Source: an uncultured Gemmiger sp. (GTDB lineage Bacteria; Bacillota; Clostridia; Oscillospirales; Ruminococcaceae). Taken from it: 41,081 nt of DNA. How positions within the stretch are numbered: position 1 is the first letter of the stretch; each line of letters opens with the position of its first letter. The stretch lies in NCBI GenBank assembly GCA_944388105.1, contig CALXHN010000012.1:1-41081 (forward strand). The letters are read 5' to 3'. A program made the position numbers and the translations under genes. Of the stretch, positions 1 through 7,448 are shown one piece after another. The notes beneath the pieces were generated by a model that was given only the letters and a program-made list of their open reading frames with translations, had not been told where the DNA came from and ran no database searches.

Positions 1-369
1 TACACCACCTACATCAAGTACGGCATCGGCCGCACCACCTACGACGCCGCCCAGGAGATCCGCAACGGCGAGATCACCCTGGACGAAGGCAAGGCCCTGT
101 GCAAGAAGTTCGACGGCGAATACCCCGACCGCTTCGAGAAGGAGATCTTCAAGTATCTGTCCATCGACAAGAAGCACTTCCCCTGGGCCAGCCAGCTGTT
201 TGAGCAGCCCCGCATGGACCGTGAGTACTTCATGCACCTGGCCGACCGCTTCCGCTCTCCCCATATCTGGAAGTATGAGAACGGCATCTGGAAGCTGCGC
301 CACACCCCCTATGAGGGCGACAGCGAAGTGCTGTGGGGCGATCCCAAGGGCACCCATCACGAACAGTAA
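1..369 (+). CDS. N-acetyl sugar amidotransferase (WbuX/PseA-like), C-terminal part
   Basis: The window opens inside this gene; the last 122 codons are visible, ending in TAA. The visible part reads YTTYIKYGIGRTTYDAAQEI and continues with an acidic, aromatic-rich tail, which resembles the C-terminus of N-acetyl sugar amidotransferases of the WbuX/PseA type. In that family an ATP-pyrophosphatase-like N-terminal domain (outside the window) activates a sugar acetamido group and replaces its oxygen with nitrogen, giving an acetamidino sugar. The assignment leans strongly on context: HisF-like and HisH-like genes follow at once, and these supply ammonia to such enzymes. The next gene starts 15 bases after the stop, so the three are probably co-transcribed. 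An ordinary asparagine-synthase-like enzyme is the main alternative. Confidence 0.72.
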   Translation, partial: YTTYIKYGIGRTTYDAAQEIRNGEITLDEGKALCKKFDGEYPDRFEKEIFKYLSIDKKHFPWASQLFEQPRMDREYFMHLADRFRSPHIWKYENGIWKLRHTPYEGDSEVLWGDPKGTHHEQ

Positions 370-384
370 CACAGGGAGCATACC

Positions 385-1158
385 ATGGAAAAAGGGCATA
401 AGAAAATCCGGCTCATCGCCCGGTTGGATGTGAAGGATGAAAACCTGGTCAAGGGCATCCAGCTGGAAGGTCTGCGCAAACTGGGCGACCCCAACGCCTT
501 CGCCCGCCGGTATTATGAAGAGGGCATCGACGAGCTGCTGTATATTGATATCGTGGCCAGCCTGTACAACCGCAACAACCTGTCGGGCATCGTCCGCCGC
601 ACGGTGGATGAGGTGTATATCCCGGTGTGCGTGGGGGGAGGTCTGCGCAGTGTGGAGGACGTGCGCGCCATTCTGTCCATGGGCGCTGACAAGGTGGCGG
701 TGAACACCGCCGCCGTCAAGCGCCCCGAACTCATCACCGAGATCGCCAAGGCCTTCGGCAGCCAGTGCATGGTGCTGTCCATCCAGGCCAAGCGCAGCCA
801 TTCCATGCCCAGCGGCTGGGAGGCCTACTATGACAACGGTCGGGCCCATTCCGGCTACGACGTGGTCGAGTGGGCCAAGCGGGGCCAGGAACTGGGGGCG
901 GGGGAGATCCTGCTCACCAGCGTGGACTGCGAGGGCCTGCGGGACGGCATGGACCTGGACCTGATCCGTGCCGTGACCGGGGCGGTCACCGTGCCGGTCA
1001 TCTGCGGCGGCGGTGTGGGCTGCGGGGACGACATTGTGGACGCCGCCGAAGCCGGCGCTGATGCGGTGGCCTGTGCCTCGGTGCTGCATTACGGCCAGGA
1101 GACTGTTCAGGAACTGAAAGAGGAGATCCGCGCAGGCGGGGTGGAGGTGCGCGCATGA
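385..1158 (+). CDS. HisF-like sugar-amidation subunit (WbuZ-like)
   Basis: This 257-residue TIM-barrel protein is a HisF homologue with phosphate-binding loops VGGG (about 83-86) and CGGG late in the chain. In histidine biosynthesis HisF uses two catalytic aspartates. Here the first is kept (D15 in RLDVKD), but the second lies in LSIQAKRS and is glutamine (Q134). No other his genes are near; the neighbours are a sugar amidotransferase and a HisH-like glutaminase. I therefore infer that it channels ammonia for sugar amidation and does not make imidazole-glycerol phosphate. The ATG follows CAGGGAG at a sensible distance. Its stop overlaps the next start (ATGA), which suggests translational coupling to its glutaminase partner. 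Confidence 0.85.
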   Translation: MEKGHKKIRLIARLDVKDENLVKGIQLEGLRKLGDPNAFARRYYEEGIDELLYIDIVASLYNRNNLSGIVRRTVDEVYIPVCVGGGLRSVEDVRAILSMGADKVAVNTAAVKRPELITEIAKAFGSQCMVLSIQAKRSHSMPSGWEAYYDNGRAHSGYDVVEWAKRGQELGAGEILLTSVDCEGLRDGMDLDLIRAVTGAVTVPVICGGGVGCGDDIVDAAEAGADAVACASVLHYGQETVQELKEEIRAGGVEVRA

Positions 1159-1811
1159 AGGTGACCATCATTGATTACGGCCTGTCCAACCTGCTCAGCG
1201 TACAGCATGCCTTTGCCCATTTCGGGGCCGAGATCTGCCTGACCAACCGTCCGGAGGATGTGCTGGCGGCCCAGCTGCTGGTGCTGCCCGGTGTGGGTGC
1301 CTTCCGGGACGGCATGGCCGGCCTGGAACGTCTGGGCCTGATCGAACCCATCCGCCAGAAGGCAGGGGAGGGCACGCCGCTGCTGGGCATTTGTCTCGGT
1401 ATGCAGATGCTGTTTGACGAATCGGAGGAGTTCGGGGTGCACAAGGGCCTGGGCCTGATCCCCGGCCGGGTGGTGCGCATCCCGGACAAAGACGCCGACG
1501 GCAATCCCCAGCGGGTGCCCCACATCAGCTGGCAGGGACTGATCCCCGCCGAGCACCGGGACCAGGAAACCGGTTTCGCCGGCACCGCCCTGGAAGGGGT
1601 AAAACCTGGCCAGGAGTGCTATTTTATTCATAGCTACGAAGCAAAACCCGCGGCACCGGAATACCGTCTGGCGGATACCGTCTACGGCGGACGGCGCATC
1701 TGCGCGGCCGCCATGTGCGGGTCGGTGCTGGGGGTCCAGTTCCATCCCGAAAAGTCCGGGCCGGTGGGACTGGAAATTCTGCGCGCTTTCGCCAAACTGC
1801 CGAAGGCGTGA
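1155..1811 (+). CDS. HisH-like glutamine amidotransferase subunit (WbuY-like)
   Basis: This 218-residue class I glutamine amidotransferase hydrolyses glutamine and passes ammonia to its HisF-like partner. The nucleophile is C80 in GICLGMQ, and the other triad residues are H197 and E199 in GVQFHPEKS. The N-terminal IIDYGLSNLLSV and the VLPGVGAF oxyanion region are typical of HisH. It overlaps the HisF-like gene by four bases. With the amidotransferase upstream the three match the WbuX/WbuY/WbuZ triad that installs acetamidino groups on surface sugars. A true histidine-pathway HisH is less likely, because hisA, hisB, hisG and hisI are absent here and the partner lacks one catalytic aspartate. 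It ends the first transcription unit; a new promoter follows about 75 bases later. Confidence 0.87.
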   Translation: MKVTIIDYGLSNLLSVQHAFAHFGAEICLTNRPEDVLAAQLLVLPGVGAFRDGMAGLERLGLIEPIRQKAGEGTPLLGICLGMQMLFDESEEFGVHKGLGLIPGRVVRIPDKDADGNPQRVPHISWQGLIPAEHRDQETGFAGTALEGVKPGQECYFIHSYEAKPAAPEYRLADTVYGGRRICAAAMCGSVLGVQFHPEKSGPVGLEILRAFAKLPKA

Positions 1812-1884
1812 TCCGCCGGGTGGGCTTTACCGCAATTTTACGCAACAAAAATCCATAAACGCGGAAAAATCGGCGTTCTATCCA

Positions 1885-1913
1885 TTCACAAACGGGCGGA
1901 TTTGTTGTATAAT
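1885..1913 (+). promoter_or_regulatory. Sigma-A-type promoter for the P-loop gene
   Basis: TTCACA (1885-1890) and TATAAT (1908-1913) are separated by 17 bases in an AT-rich gap between two GC-rich genes. Transcription would start near 1920, some 50 bases before the downstream start codon. Confidence 0.7.
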
Positions 1914-1972
1914 CAGCTAGCAGTTAAAAAATTAACCGCTTGTGTGACAACGAACAGAAAGGGTGTCTCCGT

Positions 1973-2599
1973 TTGAAAAAACTGATCCTGGTCACAAGCC
2001 CTCCGGCTTGCGGCAAGACCTTTATCTCCCGCCAGCTGGCGGCCGCGCTCAAACATGTGGTGTATCTGGACAAAGACACCCTGATCCCGCTGTCCAAGCA
2101 GATCTTCGCGGTGGCGCATCAGCCCTATGACCGCAGCAGCATCTTCTTTGAAAAGTATATCCGGGATCTGGAGTATCAGGTCACCCTGGATCTGGCCATG
2201 GAGGCCCTGCTCTACGACGATATCGTGCTGATCAACGCCCCCTTCACCCAGGAGATCCGGGATAACGAATATATTGCGAACCTGCGCAAGGAACTGGCCA
2301 AGAAAGAGGCCGAACTGGTGGTCATCTGGGTGGATACCAAACCCGAAGTCTGCCACCAGCGGATGATCGACCGTGCCAGCGACCGGGATATCTGGAAGCT
2401 GAACCACTGGGATGAGTACATCCTGGGCGTCAACTTTGAGCCTCCCACGAACCTCAAGCTGGAAGAGCAGCCCGATTCCCTGCTGATCTTCCACAACTCT
2501 TCGGAGGAAGAGTTCCAGCAGTCCATGACCGAGATCGTGGCCCAGCTGGAAGCGTCGGTCAAAAAAGGCCGCCGCCCCCGCACGCCCCGCCGGCTGTAA
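1973..2599 (+). CDS. Orphan P-loop NTPase, AAA_33/zeta-kinase-like
   Basis: The protein has 208 residues from a TTG start at 1973, which is preceded by GAAAGGG at good spacing; an in-frame TTG at 1940 would add 11 residues but lacks a clear ribosome binding site. The N-terminus holds a P-loop, TSPPACGKTFIS, that departs from the usual GxxxxGKT because the first glycine is missing. It is followed by a kinase-like YLDKDTL. The acidic middle section and VIWVDTKPEVCHQRM (a likely lid-region beta strand and helix) resemble small kinases of the AAA_33/zeta-toxin group. The substrate is unknown. It has its own promoter and its own strong terminator, so it is a single-gene unit between two glycan blocks. 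The C-terminal tail is basic (KKGRRPRTPRRL). No antitoxin-like partner is adjacent. Confidence 0.6.
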   Translation: MKKLILVTSPPACGKTFISRQLAAALKHVVYLDKDTLIPLSKQIFAVAHQPYDRSSIFFEKYIRDLEYQVTLDLAMEALLYDDIVLINAPFTQEIRDNEYIANLRKELAKKEAELVVIWVDTKPEVCHQRMIDRASDRDIWKLNHWDEYILGVNFEPPTNLKLEEQPDSLLIFHNSSEEEFQQSMTEIVAQLEASVKKGRRPRTPRRL

Positions 2600-2633
2600 C
2601 GGCGCGGCACAACCGCAGAATTCCTGCTTTTTC

Positions 2634-2683
2634 CGGCAGCCCGCCGGTCCCTGTGACCGGGCGGGCTGCCGTTTTTCTTTTTT
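2634..2683 (+). terminator. Rho-independent terminator
   Basis: CGGCAGCCCGCCGGT pairs with a near-perfect complement ending in GGGCTGCCG (one bulged G), followed by TTTTTCTTTTTT. It closes the single-gene P-loop unit. Confidence 0.92.
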
Positions 2684-2728
2684 GGGCAGAAAAAGCGCTG
2701 CGCCGCCCAATCCCACCCGGTCGGGGCA

Positions 2729-2757
2729 TTGCTTTTTGGAAGAGGAACCACTATAAT
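2729..2757 (+). promoter_or_regulatory. Promoter of the glycan operon
   Basis: TTGCTT (2729-2734), a 17-base spacer and TATAAT (2752-2757) precede the SDR gene. An eight-base palindrome, TTGTACAA (2763-2770), sits at the expected transcription start and could be an operator. This is the only clear promoter I see for the six genes that follow. Confidence 0.75.
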
Positions 2758-2804
2758 GTATCTTGTACAAATGTGCAATTCTGCCGCATGCAAGGGGGAA
2801 GACC

Positions 2805-3725
2805 ATGTCCAAGGATCTGCTGGTGGGTTCTACCGGTTTTGTGGGGGGCAATCTGATGGCCGCACACACCTTCGCCGCCGTCTGCCATTCCACCGATATC
2901 GCCGCCCAATACGGCACCGCACCCGACCTGTGCGTCTACGCCGGGGTGCCGGCTGCCATGTTCCTGGCCAATGCCGACCCGGAGGCCGACCTGGCCGTGA
3001 TGGCCGCTGCCCGGGACAATCTGCGCAAAATCGCACCCAACAAGCTGGTGCTCATCTCTTCCATCGCCGTCTATGCGGACAGCCGGGGCAAGGATGAATC
3101 CGATGCCCCCGATTCGGCGGACCTGCCCGCCTATGGCCGCAACCGCCTGCAGCTGGAACACTGGGTGCGGGAGGATTTCCCCGACGCCCTCATTGTCCGC
3201 CTGCCCGCTTTGTACGGCAAGGGGCTGCGGAAGAACTTCCTCTTTGACCTGCACACCATCACCCCCGCCATGCTCCGCCCGGAAAAATACGGGGAACTGG
3301 CGGAAAGCAGCGAACTGGTCAGGAACAGCTACGCCCTGGCGGACAACGGCTTTTACAAGCTGGTTCCGGGGGCAGACGCCGCGGCTCTGCGGACCTTCTT
3401 TGCCGCCAACGACTTCAATGCCCTGGCCTTCACCGATTCCCGCAGCCGCTACCAGTTCTACAACCTGGGCCGTCTGTGGCAGGACATCGGCAAGGCCCTG
3501 GATGCCGGCCTGACCCTGCTCAACCTGACCACCCCGCCGGTGAGTGCCGCGGACGTGTATACCGCCGTCACCGGCCGCAGCTGGTGCAATACGCTGAACA
3601 AACCGCCTTTTGATTACGACCTGCGCAGCCGTCATGCCGACCTGCTGGGCGGCCGGGACGGCTACCTCTGCACCGAGGCGGAGGAGCTGGCCGATATCTG
3701 TGCCTTCATGAAAAACTGGAACTGA
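2805..3725 (+). CDS. Short NAD-dependent epimerase/dehydratase-like SDR
   Basis: The chosen ATG at 2805 follows AGGGGGAAG; an upstream in-frame TTG at 2763 has no ribosome binding site and lies at the predicted transcript start. The 306-residue product opens with a Rossmann motif LLVGSTGFVGGNL (GxxGxxG) and has VLISSIAVYADS, the usual strand before the active site. The catalytic tyrosine is Y110, but the lysine of YxxxK is arginine (YGRNR, R114). Extended SDRs of this size act on nucleotide sugars as epimerases, dehydratases or reductases. The substrate cannot be told from sequence. It is the first gene of an operon that continues with a TIM-barrel isomerase, glycosyltransferases and an FAD oxidoreductase, so a role in making an unusual surface sugar is likely. 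Confidence 0.78.
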   Translation: MSKDLLVGSTGFVGGNLMAAHTFAAVCHSTDIAAQYGTAPDLCVYAGVPAAMFLANADPEADLAVMAAARDNLRKIAPNKLVLISSIAVYADSRGKDESDAPDSADLPAYGRNRLQLEHWVREDFPDALIVRLPALYGKGLRKNFLFDLHTITPAMLRPEKYGELAESSELVRNSYALADNGFYKLVPGADAAALRTFFAANDFNALAFTDSRSRYQFYNLGRLWQDIGKALDAGLTLLNLTTPPVSAADVYTAVTGRSWCNTLNKPPFDYDLRSRHADLLGGRDGYLCTEAEELADICAFMKNWN

Positions 3726-3737
3726 AAGGGGCTCACC

Positions 3738-4529
3738 ATGCCTTCCATTCAACTGGCCGTCAGCAACATCGCCTGGAACAAGGCCGATGACGAATTGATC
3801 TACACCGCCATGAAGAACGCGGGATTCACCGGGCTGGAACTGGCCCCCACCCGCATCTTCCCGGAACAGCCCTACGACAACCTGAGCTCCGCCGCCCTCT
3901 TCGGCGGCTACCTGCACAACCGGTGGGGCTTTGCGGTACCCAGCATGCAGAGCATCTGGTACGGGCAGACCGGCAATATCTTTGACGATGCCCAGGCGGA
4001 AACCCTGCTTGCCTACACCGAGGAAGCCTACAACTTCGCCCATGTGCTCAACTGCCCCAGTCTGGTCTTCGGCTGCCCCAAAAACCGCATGCTGCCCGAA
4101 GGCGCCGACCCCGCCAAGGCGGACGCCTTCTTCGACAAGGCAGGCCGGCTGGCGGCCCGATACGGGGTGCGGCTGGCCATCGAGGCCAACACCACCCGGT
4201 ACACCAACTTCCTGAACCGCACCGCCGACGCCTTTGCCCTGGTCAAGAGGCTGGACAACCCCGGTCTGGCCGTGAACCTGGACCTGTCCACCGTCATTGA
4301 GAACGGGGAGCGGCTGCGGGATTTCATCCCCGACCTGAACTGGATCAGCCATGTGCACATCAGCGAGCCCGGGCTGGAACCCATCCAGCCCCGCCCGGAG
4401 CACAAGGAACTGGCCATGATGCTCAAGGCGGTGGGGTATCACGGGTTCGTCTCCATCGAGATGCGCAACCCCGGCAGCACCGATGGGGTGCTGCGCGCCA
4501 TTGACTATATCGCGGAGGTGTTTGCATGA
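3738..4529 (+). CDS. Sugar phosphate isomerase/epimerase, TIM barrel (AP_endonuc_2-like)
   Basis: This 263-residue protein has the xylose-isomerase-like TIM barrel layout: an N-terminal LAVSNIAWN strand, GFTGLELAPTRIFPE, a metal-site glutamate in LAIEANTTRY, NLDLSTVIENG, then HVHISEPGLEPIQ and a final FVSIEMRNP. The glutamate, aspartate, histidine and second glutamate set is what the family uses to hold a divalent metal for isomerising or epimerising sugars. The specific substrate is unknown. It starts 12 bases after the SDR stop with AAAGGGG upstream, and its stop overlaps the next start as ATGA. The tight coupling argues that it works on the same sugar as its neighbours. Confidence 0.82.
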   Translation: MPSIQLAVSNIAWNKADDELIYTAMKNAGFTGLELAPTRIFPEQPYDNLSSAALFGGYLHNRWGFAVPSMQSIWYGQTGNIFDDAQAETLLAYTEEAYNFAHVLNCPSLVFGCPKNRMLPEGADPAKADAFFDKAGRLAARYGVRLAIEANTTRYTNFLNRTADAFALVKRLDNPGLAVNLDLSTVIENGERLRDFIPDLNWISHVHISEPGLEPIQPRPEHKELAMMLKAVGYHGFVSIEMRNPGSTDGVLRAIDYIAEVFA

Positions 4530-5314
4530 ATCGCCAGCCTTTTGACGTGGCCTATACCATCACCGAATTCGCCCCCCGCAGCAGCGACTACTGCCTGCTG
4601 ATCCCGGTCATCAACGAAGGGGCCCGCATCCTCACCGAGCTGGGCCGCGCCCAGAAAGCCGGGGTGGACAAGATGGCCGACATCATCCTGTGTGACGGCG
4701 GCTCCACCGACGGCAGCATGAAACCGGACACCCTGCAGCTCTACGGCGTGAACACCCTGCTGGTCAAGACCAGTGCCGGCCGCCAGGGCGCCCAGCTGCG
4801 CATGGGCCTGCACTTTGCCCTGGCGCGGGGCTACAAGGGCTTTCTGACCATCGACGGCAACAACAAGGACTCCATCGAGGACGTGCCCCGCTTTATCGAA
4901 AAGCTGAAGGAAGGCTACGACCTGGTCCAGGGCAGCCGCTTCATCAAGGGCGGCAAAGCCGTCAACACCCCGCCTGCCCGGTTCCTGGCCGTGCGGCTCA
5001 TCCATGCCCCCATCATCAGCGCGGCGGCGGGGCAGTGGTTCACCGACACCACCAACGCTTACCGGGCGTACAGCCGGGAATATCTGACCCACCCCGGCGT
5101 CCAGCCCCTGCGCCCCATCTTCATGGGCTATGAGCTGCTGGCCTACCTGAGCATCCGGGCCACCCGCCTGGGCCTCAAGGCCTGCGAGGTCCCCGTGACC
5201 CGGGCCTACCCCGCCAGCGGCCGCACCCCCACCAAGATCAGCGGCTTCAAGGGCAACAGCGACCTGCTCAAGGTGCTGCTGGCTGCCGCCACGGGCAAAT
5301 ACGACCCGAAGTAA
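4526..5314 (+). CDS. Family 2 glycosyltransferase, soluble, Dpm1-like
   Basis: This 262-residue GT-A protein has LLIPVINEGARI, the donor-site ILCDGGSTDGS (54-64) and a metal-site-like TIDGNNKD (109-115). No hydrophobic stretch is long enough for a membrane helix, so it probably works at the cytoplasmic face. In this family the soluble form often loads a sugar onto a lipid phosphate carrier. That would fit the operon, which ends in a polytopic GT-C-like protein, since GT-C enzymes use lipid-phosphate sugars. This is inference. It overlaps the isomerase gene by four bases and is followed by an AT-rich hairpin before the next gene. Confidence 0.87.
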   Translation: MNRQPFDVAYTITEFAPRSSDYCLLIPVINEGARILTELGRAQKAGVDKMADIILCDGGSTDGSMKPDTLQLYGVNTLLVKTSAGRQGAQLRMGLHFALARGYKGFLTIDGNNKDSIEDVPRFIEKLKEGYDLVQGSRFIKGGKAVNTPPARFLAVRLIHAPIISAAAGQWFTDTTNAYRAYSREYLTHPGVQPLRPIFMGYELLAYLSIRATRLGLKACEVPVTRAYPASGRTPTKISGFKGNSDLLKVLLAAATGKYDPK

Positions 5315-5321
5315 ACACTTC

Positions 5322-5344
5322 ATAATATACGTTTTGTATATTAT
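5322..5344 (+). promoter_or_regulatory. AT-rich perfect inverted repeat in the glycan operon
   Basis: ATAATATAC and GTATATTAT form a perfect nine-base inverted repeat around the loop GTTTT. It lies in the 47-base gap between the family 2 transferase and the FAD oxidoreductase and stands out in GC-rich surroundings. It could be an RNA hairpin that adjusts expression within the operon, a processing site, or an operator over a secondary promoter. It lacks the GC-rich stem and following T-run of a terminator. Confidence 0.6.
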
Positions 5345-5361
5345 TTGGGAAGGAATCCGCC

Positions 5362-6480
5362 ATGAACTACGACAAGATTATCCTGGGCGCGGGGCTGTAC
5401 GGCCTGTACGCGGCCCGGAAATGCGGCGCCGCCGGCCAGCGGGTGCTGGTGCTGGAGCGGGACCCGGCCCCTTTCATGCGGGCCACCTACATCAACCAGG
5501 CCCGGGTGCACATGGGGTACCACTATCCCCGCAGCTACTCCACCGCCATCAAGAGCGCCCATTATTTTCAGCGTTTCTGCCAGGACTACGGCTTCTGCCT
5601 GCACACCAGGTTCGACCAGGTCTACGCCACCAGCGCCCATTTCTCCTGGACCGATGCGGCAGCCTTCCGGCGGTTCTGCGCCGCGGCGGGCATCCGCTGT
5701 GACGACGTGCCCCCCACCCGGTATTTCAACCCCGGGCTGTGCGACGGCGCCTTCCTCACCACCGAGTACACCTACGACGCCCAGGTGCTGAAAAAATGGT
5801 TCCTGGAACAGCTGGCCAAGCTGCCCAACGTGACCATCCTGTACAGCCACAAGCCGGACTCCATCAAGGAGCACGGGGATGTGTGGCAGGTGACGGCGGG
5901 GGACGTGCGGGCAGAAGCCCCCTTCCTGCTCAACGCCACCTATGCGGGCGTCAACGATGTGCATGCCATGCTGGGGCTGCCGCCCTTCCAGATCAAGTAC
6001 GAAAAGTGCGAGATGATTCTGTGCGAGGTGGCCGAGCCTTTGAAAAACGTGGGCATCACCGTCATGGACGGACCCTTCTTCAGCCTGATGCCCTTCGGCC
6101 AGACCGGGCTGCACAGCCTGACCAGCGTGACCTTCACCCCCCACGAGACCAGCTATGATCCGGTGGCCACCTTCCCCTGCCAGCAGCGCAGCGAAGGCAA
6201 CTGCGCCCCCGGCAACCTGTACAACTGCAACGAATGTCCGGCCAAACCGGAATCCGCCTGGCCGTACATGAGCCAGCTGGCCCGCAAATACCTGAAAGAG
6301 GAGTACGGCTTCACCTACAAGACCAGCCTGTTCAGCATGAAGCCCATCCTGAAAGCCAGCGAGATCGACGATTCCCGCCCCACGGTGGTGCGGGTGATGC
6401 ACAAGGCACCCACCATGATCAGCGTGCTTTCAGGCAAGATCAACACCGTCTACGATTTGGATGAGGTATTGGACGTATGA
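5362..6480 (+). CDS. FAD-dependent oxidoreductase, DAO-like, glycan cluster
   Basis: This 372-residue flavoprotein begins with a dinucleotide-binding motif IILGAGLYGLYAA followed by VLVLERDP, the classic strand that holds the FAD ribose. RVHMGYHYPRSYSTA, a conserved-looking histidine and tyrosine stretch, probably lines the active site. Late in the chain is a small cysteine group, NCAPGNLYNCNECPAK, which could hold a metal or a disulfide. The fold is that of D-amino acid oxidase-type enzymes, but the position between glycosyltransferases suggests oxidation of an amino sugar, sugar or lipid-linked intermediate. I know of no characterised function for this subtype. The ATG follows GGGAAGGA. Its stop overlaps the start of the next transferase (ATGA). 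Confidence 0.8.
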   Translation: MNYDKIILGAGLYGLYAARKCGAAGQRVLVLERDPAPFMRATYINQARVHMGYHYPRSYSTAIKSAHYFQRFCQDYGFCLHTRFDQVYATSAHFSWTDAAAFRRFCAAAGIRCDDVPPTRYFNPGLCDGAFLTTEYTYDAQVLKKWFLEQLAKLPNVTILYSHKPDSIKEHGDVWQVTAGDVRAEAPFLLNATYAGVNDVHAMLGLPPFQIKYEKCEMILCEVAEPLKNVGITVMDGPFFSLMPFGQTGLHSLTSVTFTPHETSYDPVATFPCQQRSEGNCAPGNLYNCNECPAKPESAWPYMSQLARKYLKEEYGFTYKTSLFSMKPILKASEIDDSRPTVVRVMHKAPTMISVLSGKINTVYDLDEVLDV

Positions 6481-7412
6481 ACCAGGAATCTCTGAGCGAA
6501 AAGCTCAACAAAGAAAAAAATTTCATCTCGGCGGTGGTGTATCTGCGGGGGGACGCCGACCGCACCCTCCGGTTTTTCAAGACCCTGACCGCCCAACTGG
6601 AAGCCCACTTTGCCCAGTATGAACTGGTGGCAGTGGATGATGCCGCCGACCCGACGGTGGTCAAGACGCTGCGGGAATGGGCCGCCGACCTGCCCAAACC
6701 CCTGACCATCCTGCACATGAGCCTGCATCAGGGGCTGGAACCGGCCATGAACGCCGGTCTGGACGCCGCCATCGGCGACTATGTCTATGAGTTCGACTCC
6801 ACCGAGATGCCCTACGACGCCTCCCTGATCTTCCAGGCCTACCGCACCGCCCAGCAGGGCAGCGATATCGTCTCGGTCTGCCCCAAGCAGACCCGGGGCG
6901 GCAGCGGGCTGTTCTACCGCATCTTCAACGCCAACTCCCACAGCGCCTACCGCCTGCGCACCGACGCCTTCCGTCTGGTCACCCGGCGGGCCATCAACCG
7001 GGTACACGCTTCCAGCGCCCACCTGCCTTACCGCAAGGCGGCCTATGCGGCGTCGGGCCTGCGAATGACCGACCTGGAATTTGACGGCCGCCTTACCGAC
7101 AAGCCCGCCGGCCGGTTCGCCCTGGCCGCCGACAGTCTGGCCCTGTACACCGACGCCGGGTTCCGCCTGAGTGCGGGCATCGCCCTGGCCATGATGGTGC
7201 TGGCCCTGGCCGAACTGGCCTATACCTTTATCATCTTCTGCACCGGCCATCCCATCGAGGGCTGGACCACCACCATGTTCGTGCTGACCCTGGGCTTTGC
7301 CGGGGTGTTCGCGGTGCTCACCATCATCATCAAGTATCTGTCCCTGCTGGTGGACCTGACCTTCAAACAGCAGAAATACCTGATCGAGAGCATCGAAAAG
7401 ATCCAGAAGTAA
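6477..7412 (+). CDS. Membrane-anchored family 2 glycosyltransferase
   Basis: This 311-residue protein has a GT-A domain with ELVAVDDAADPTVV (49-62), GLEPAMNAGLDAAIGDYVYE and a DxD-like EFDST (106-109). Two hydrophobic segments near the C-terminus (about 228-252 and 265-292) place it in the membrane, as in DPMS/GtrB-type polyprenyl-phosphate glycosyltransferases. The nucleotide-binding motif VDDAADP differs from the usual VDDGSxD, so it may be a divergent member. It is translationally coupled to the FAD oxidoreductase before it, and 36 bases separate it from the polytopic protein after it. I infer that it passes a sugar to a polyprenyl phosphate used by that neighbour. Confidence 0.82.
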   Translation: MNQESLSEKLNKEKNFISAVVYLRGDADRTLRFFKTLTAQLEAHFAQYELVAVDDAADPTVVKTLREWAADLPKPLTILHMSLHQGLEPAMNAGLDAAIGDYVYEFDSTEMPYDASLIFQAYRTAQQGSDIVSVCPKQTRGGSGLFYRIFNANSHSAYRLRTDAFRLVTRRAINRVHASSAHLPYRKAAYAASGLRMTDLEFDGRLTDKPAGRFALAADSLALYTDAGFRLSAGIALAMMVLALAELAYTFIIFCTGHPIEGWTTTMFVLTLGFAGVFAVLTIIIKYLSLLVDLTFKQQKYLIESIEKIQK

Positions 7413-7448
7413 AACCGCCGCGCTGTCTGCGCCCCGAAAGGACCCCTC

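Noticed and set aside
385..1811. Histidine biosynthesis genes hisF and hisH
   Set aside because: No other his genes are present, the HisF-like protein lacks one catalytic aspartate, and a sugar amidotransferase precedes them.
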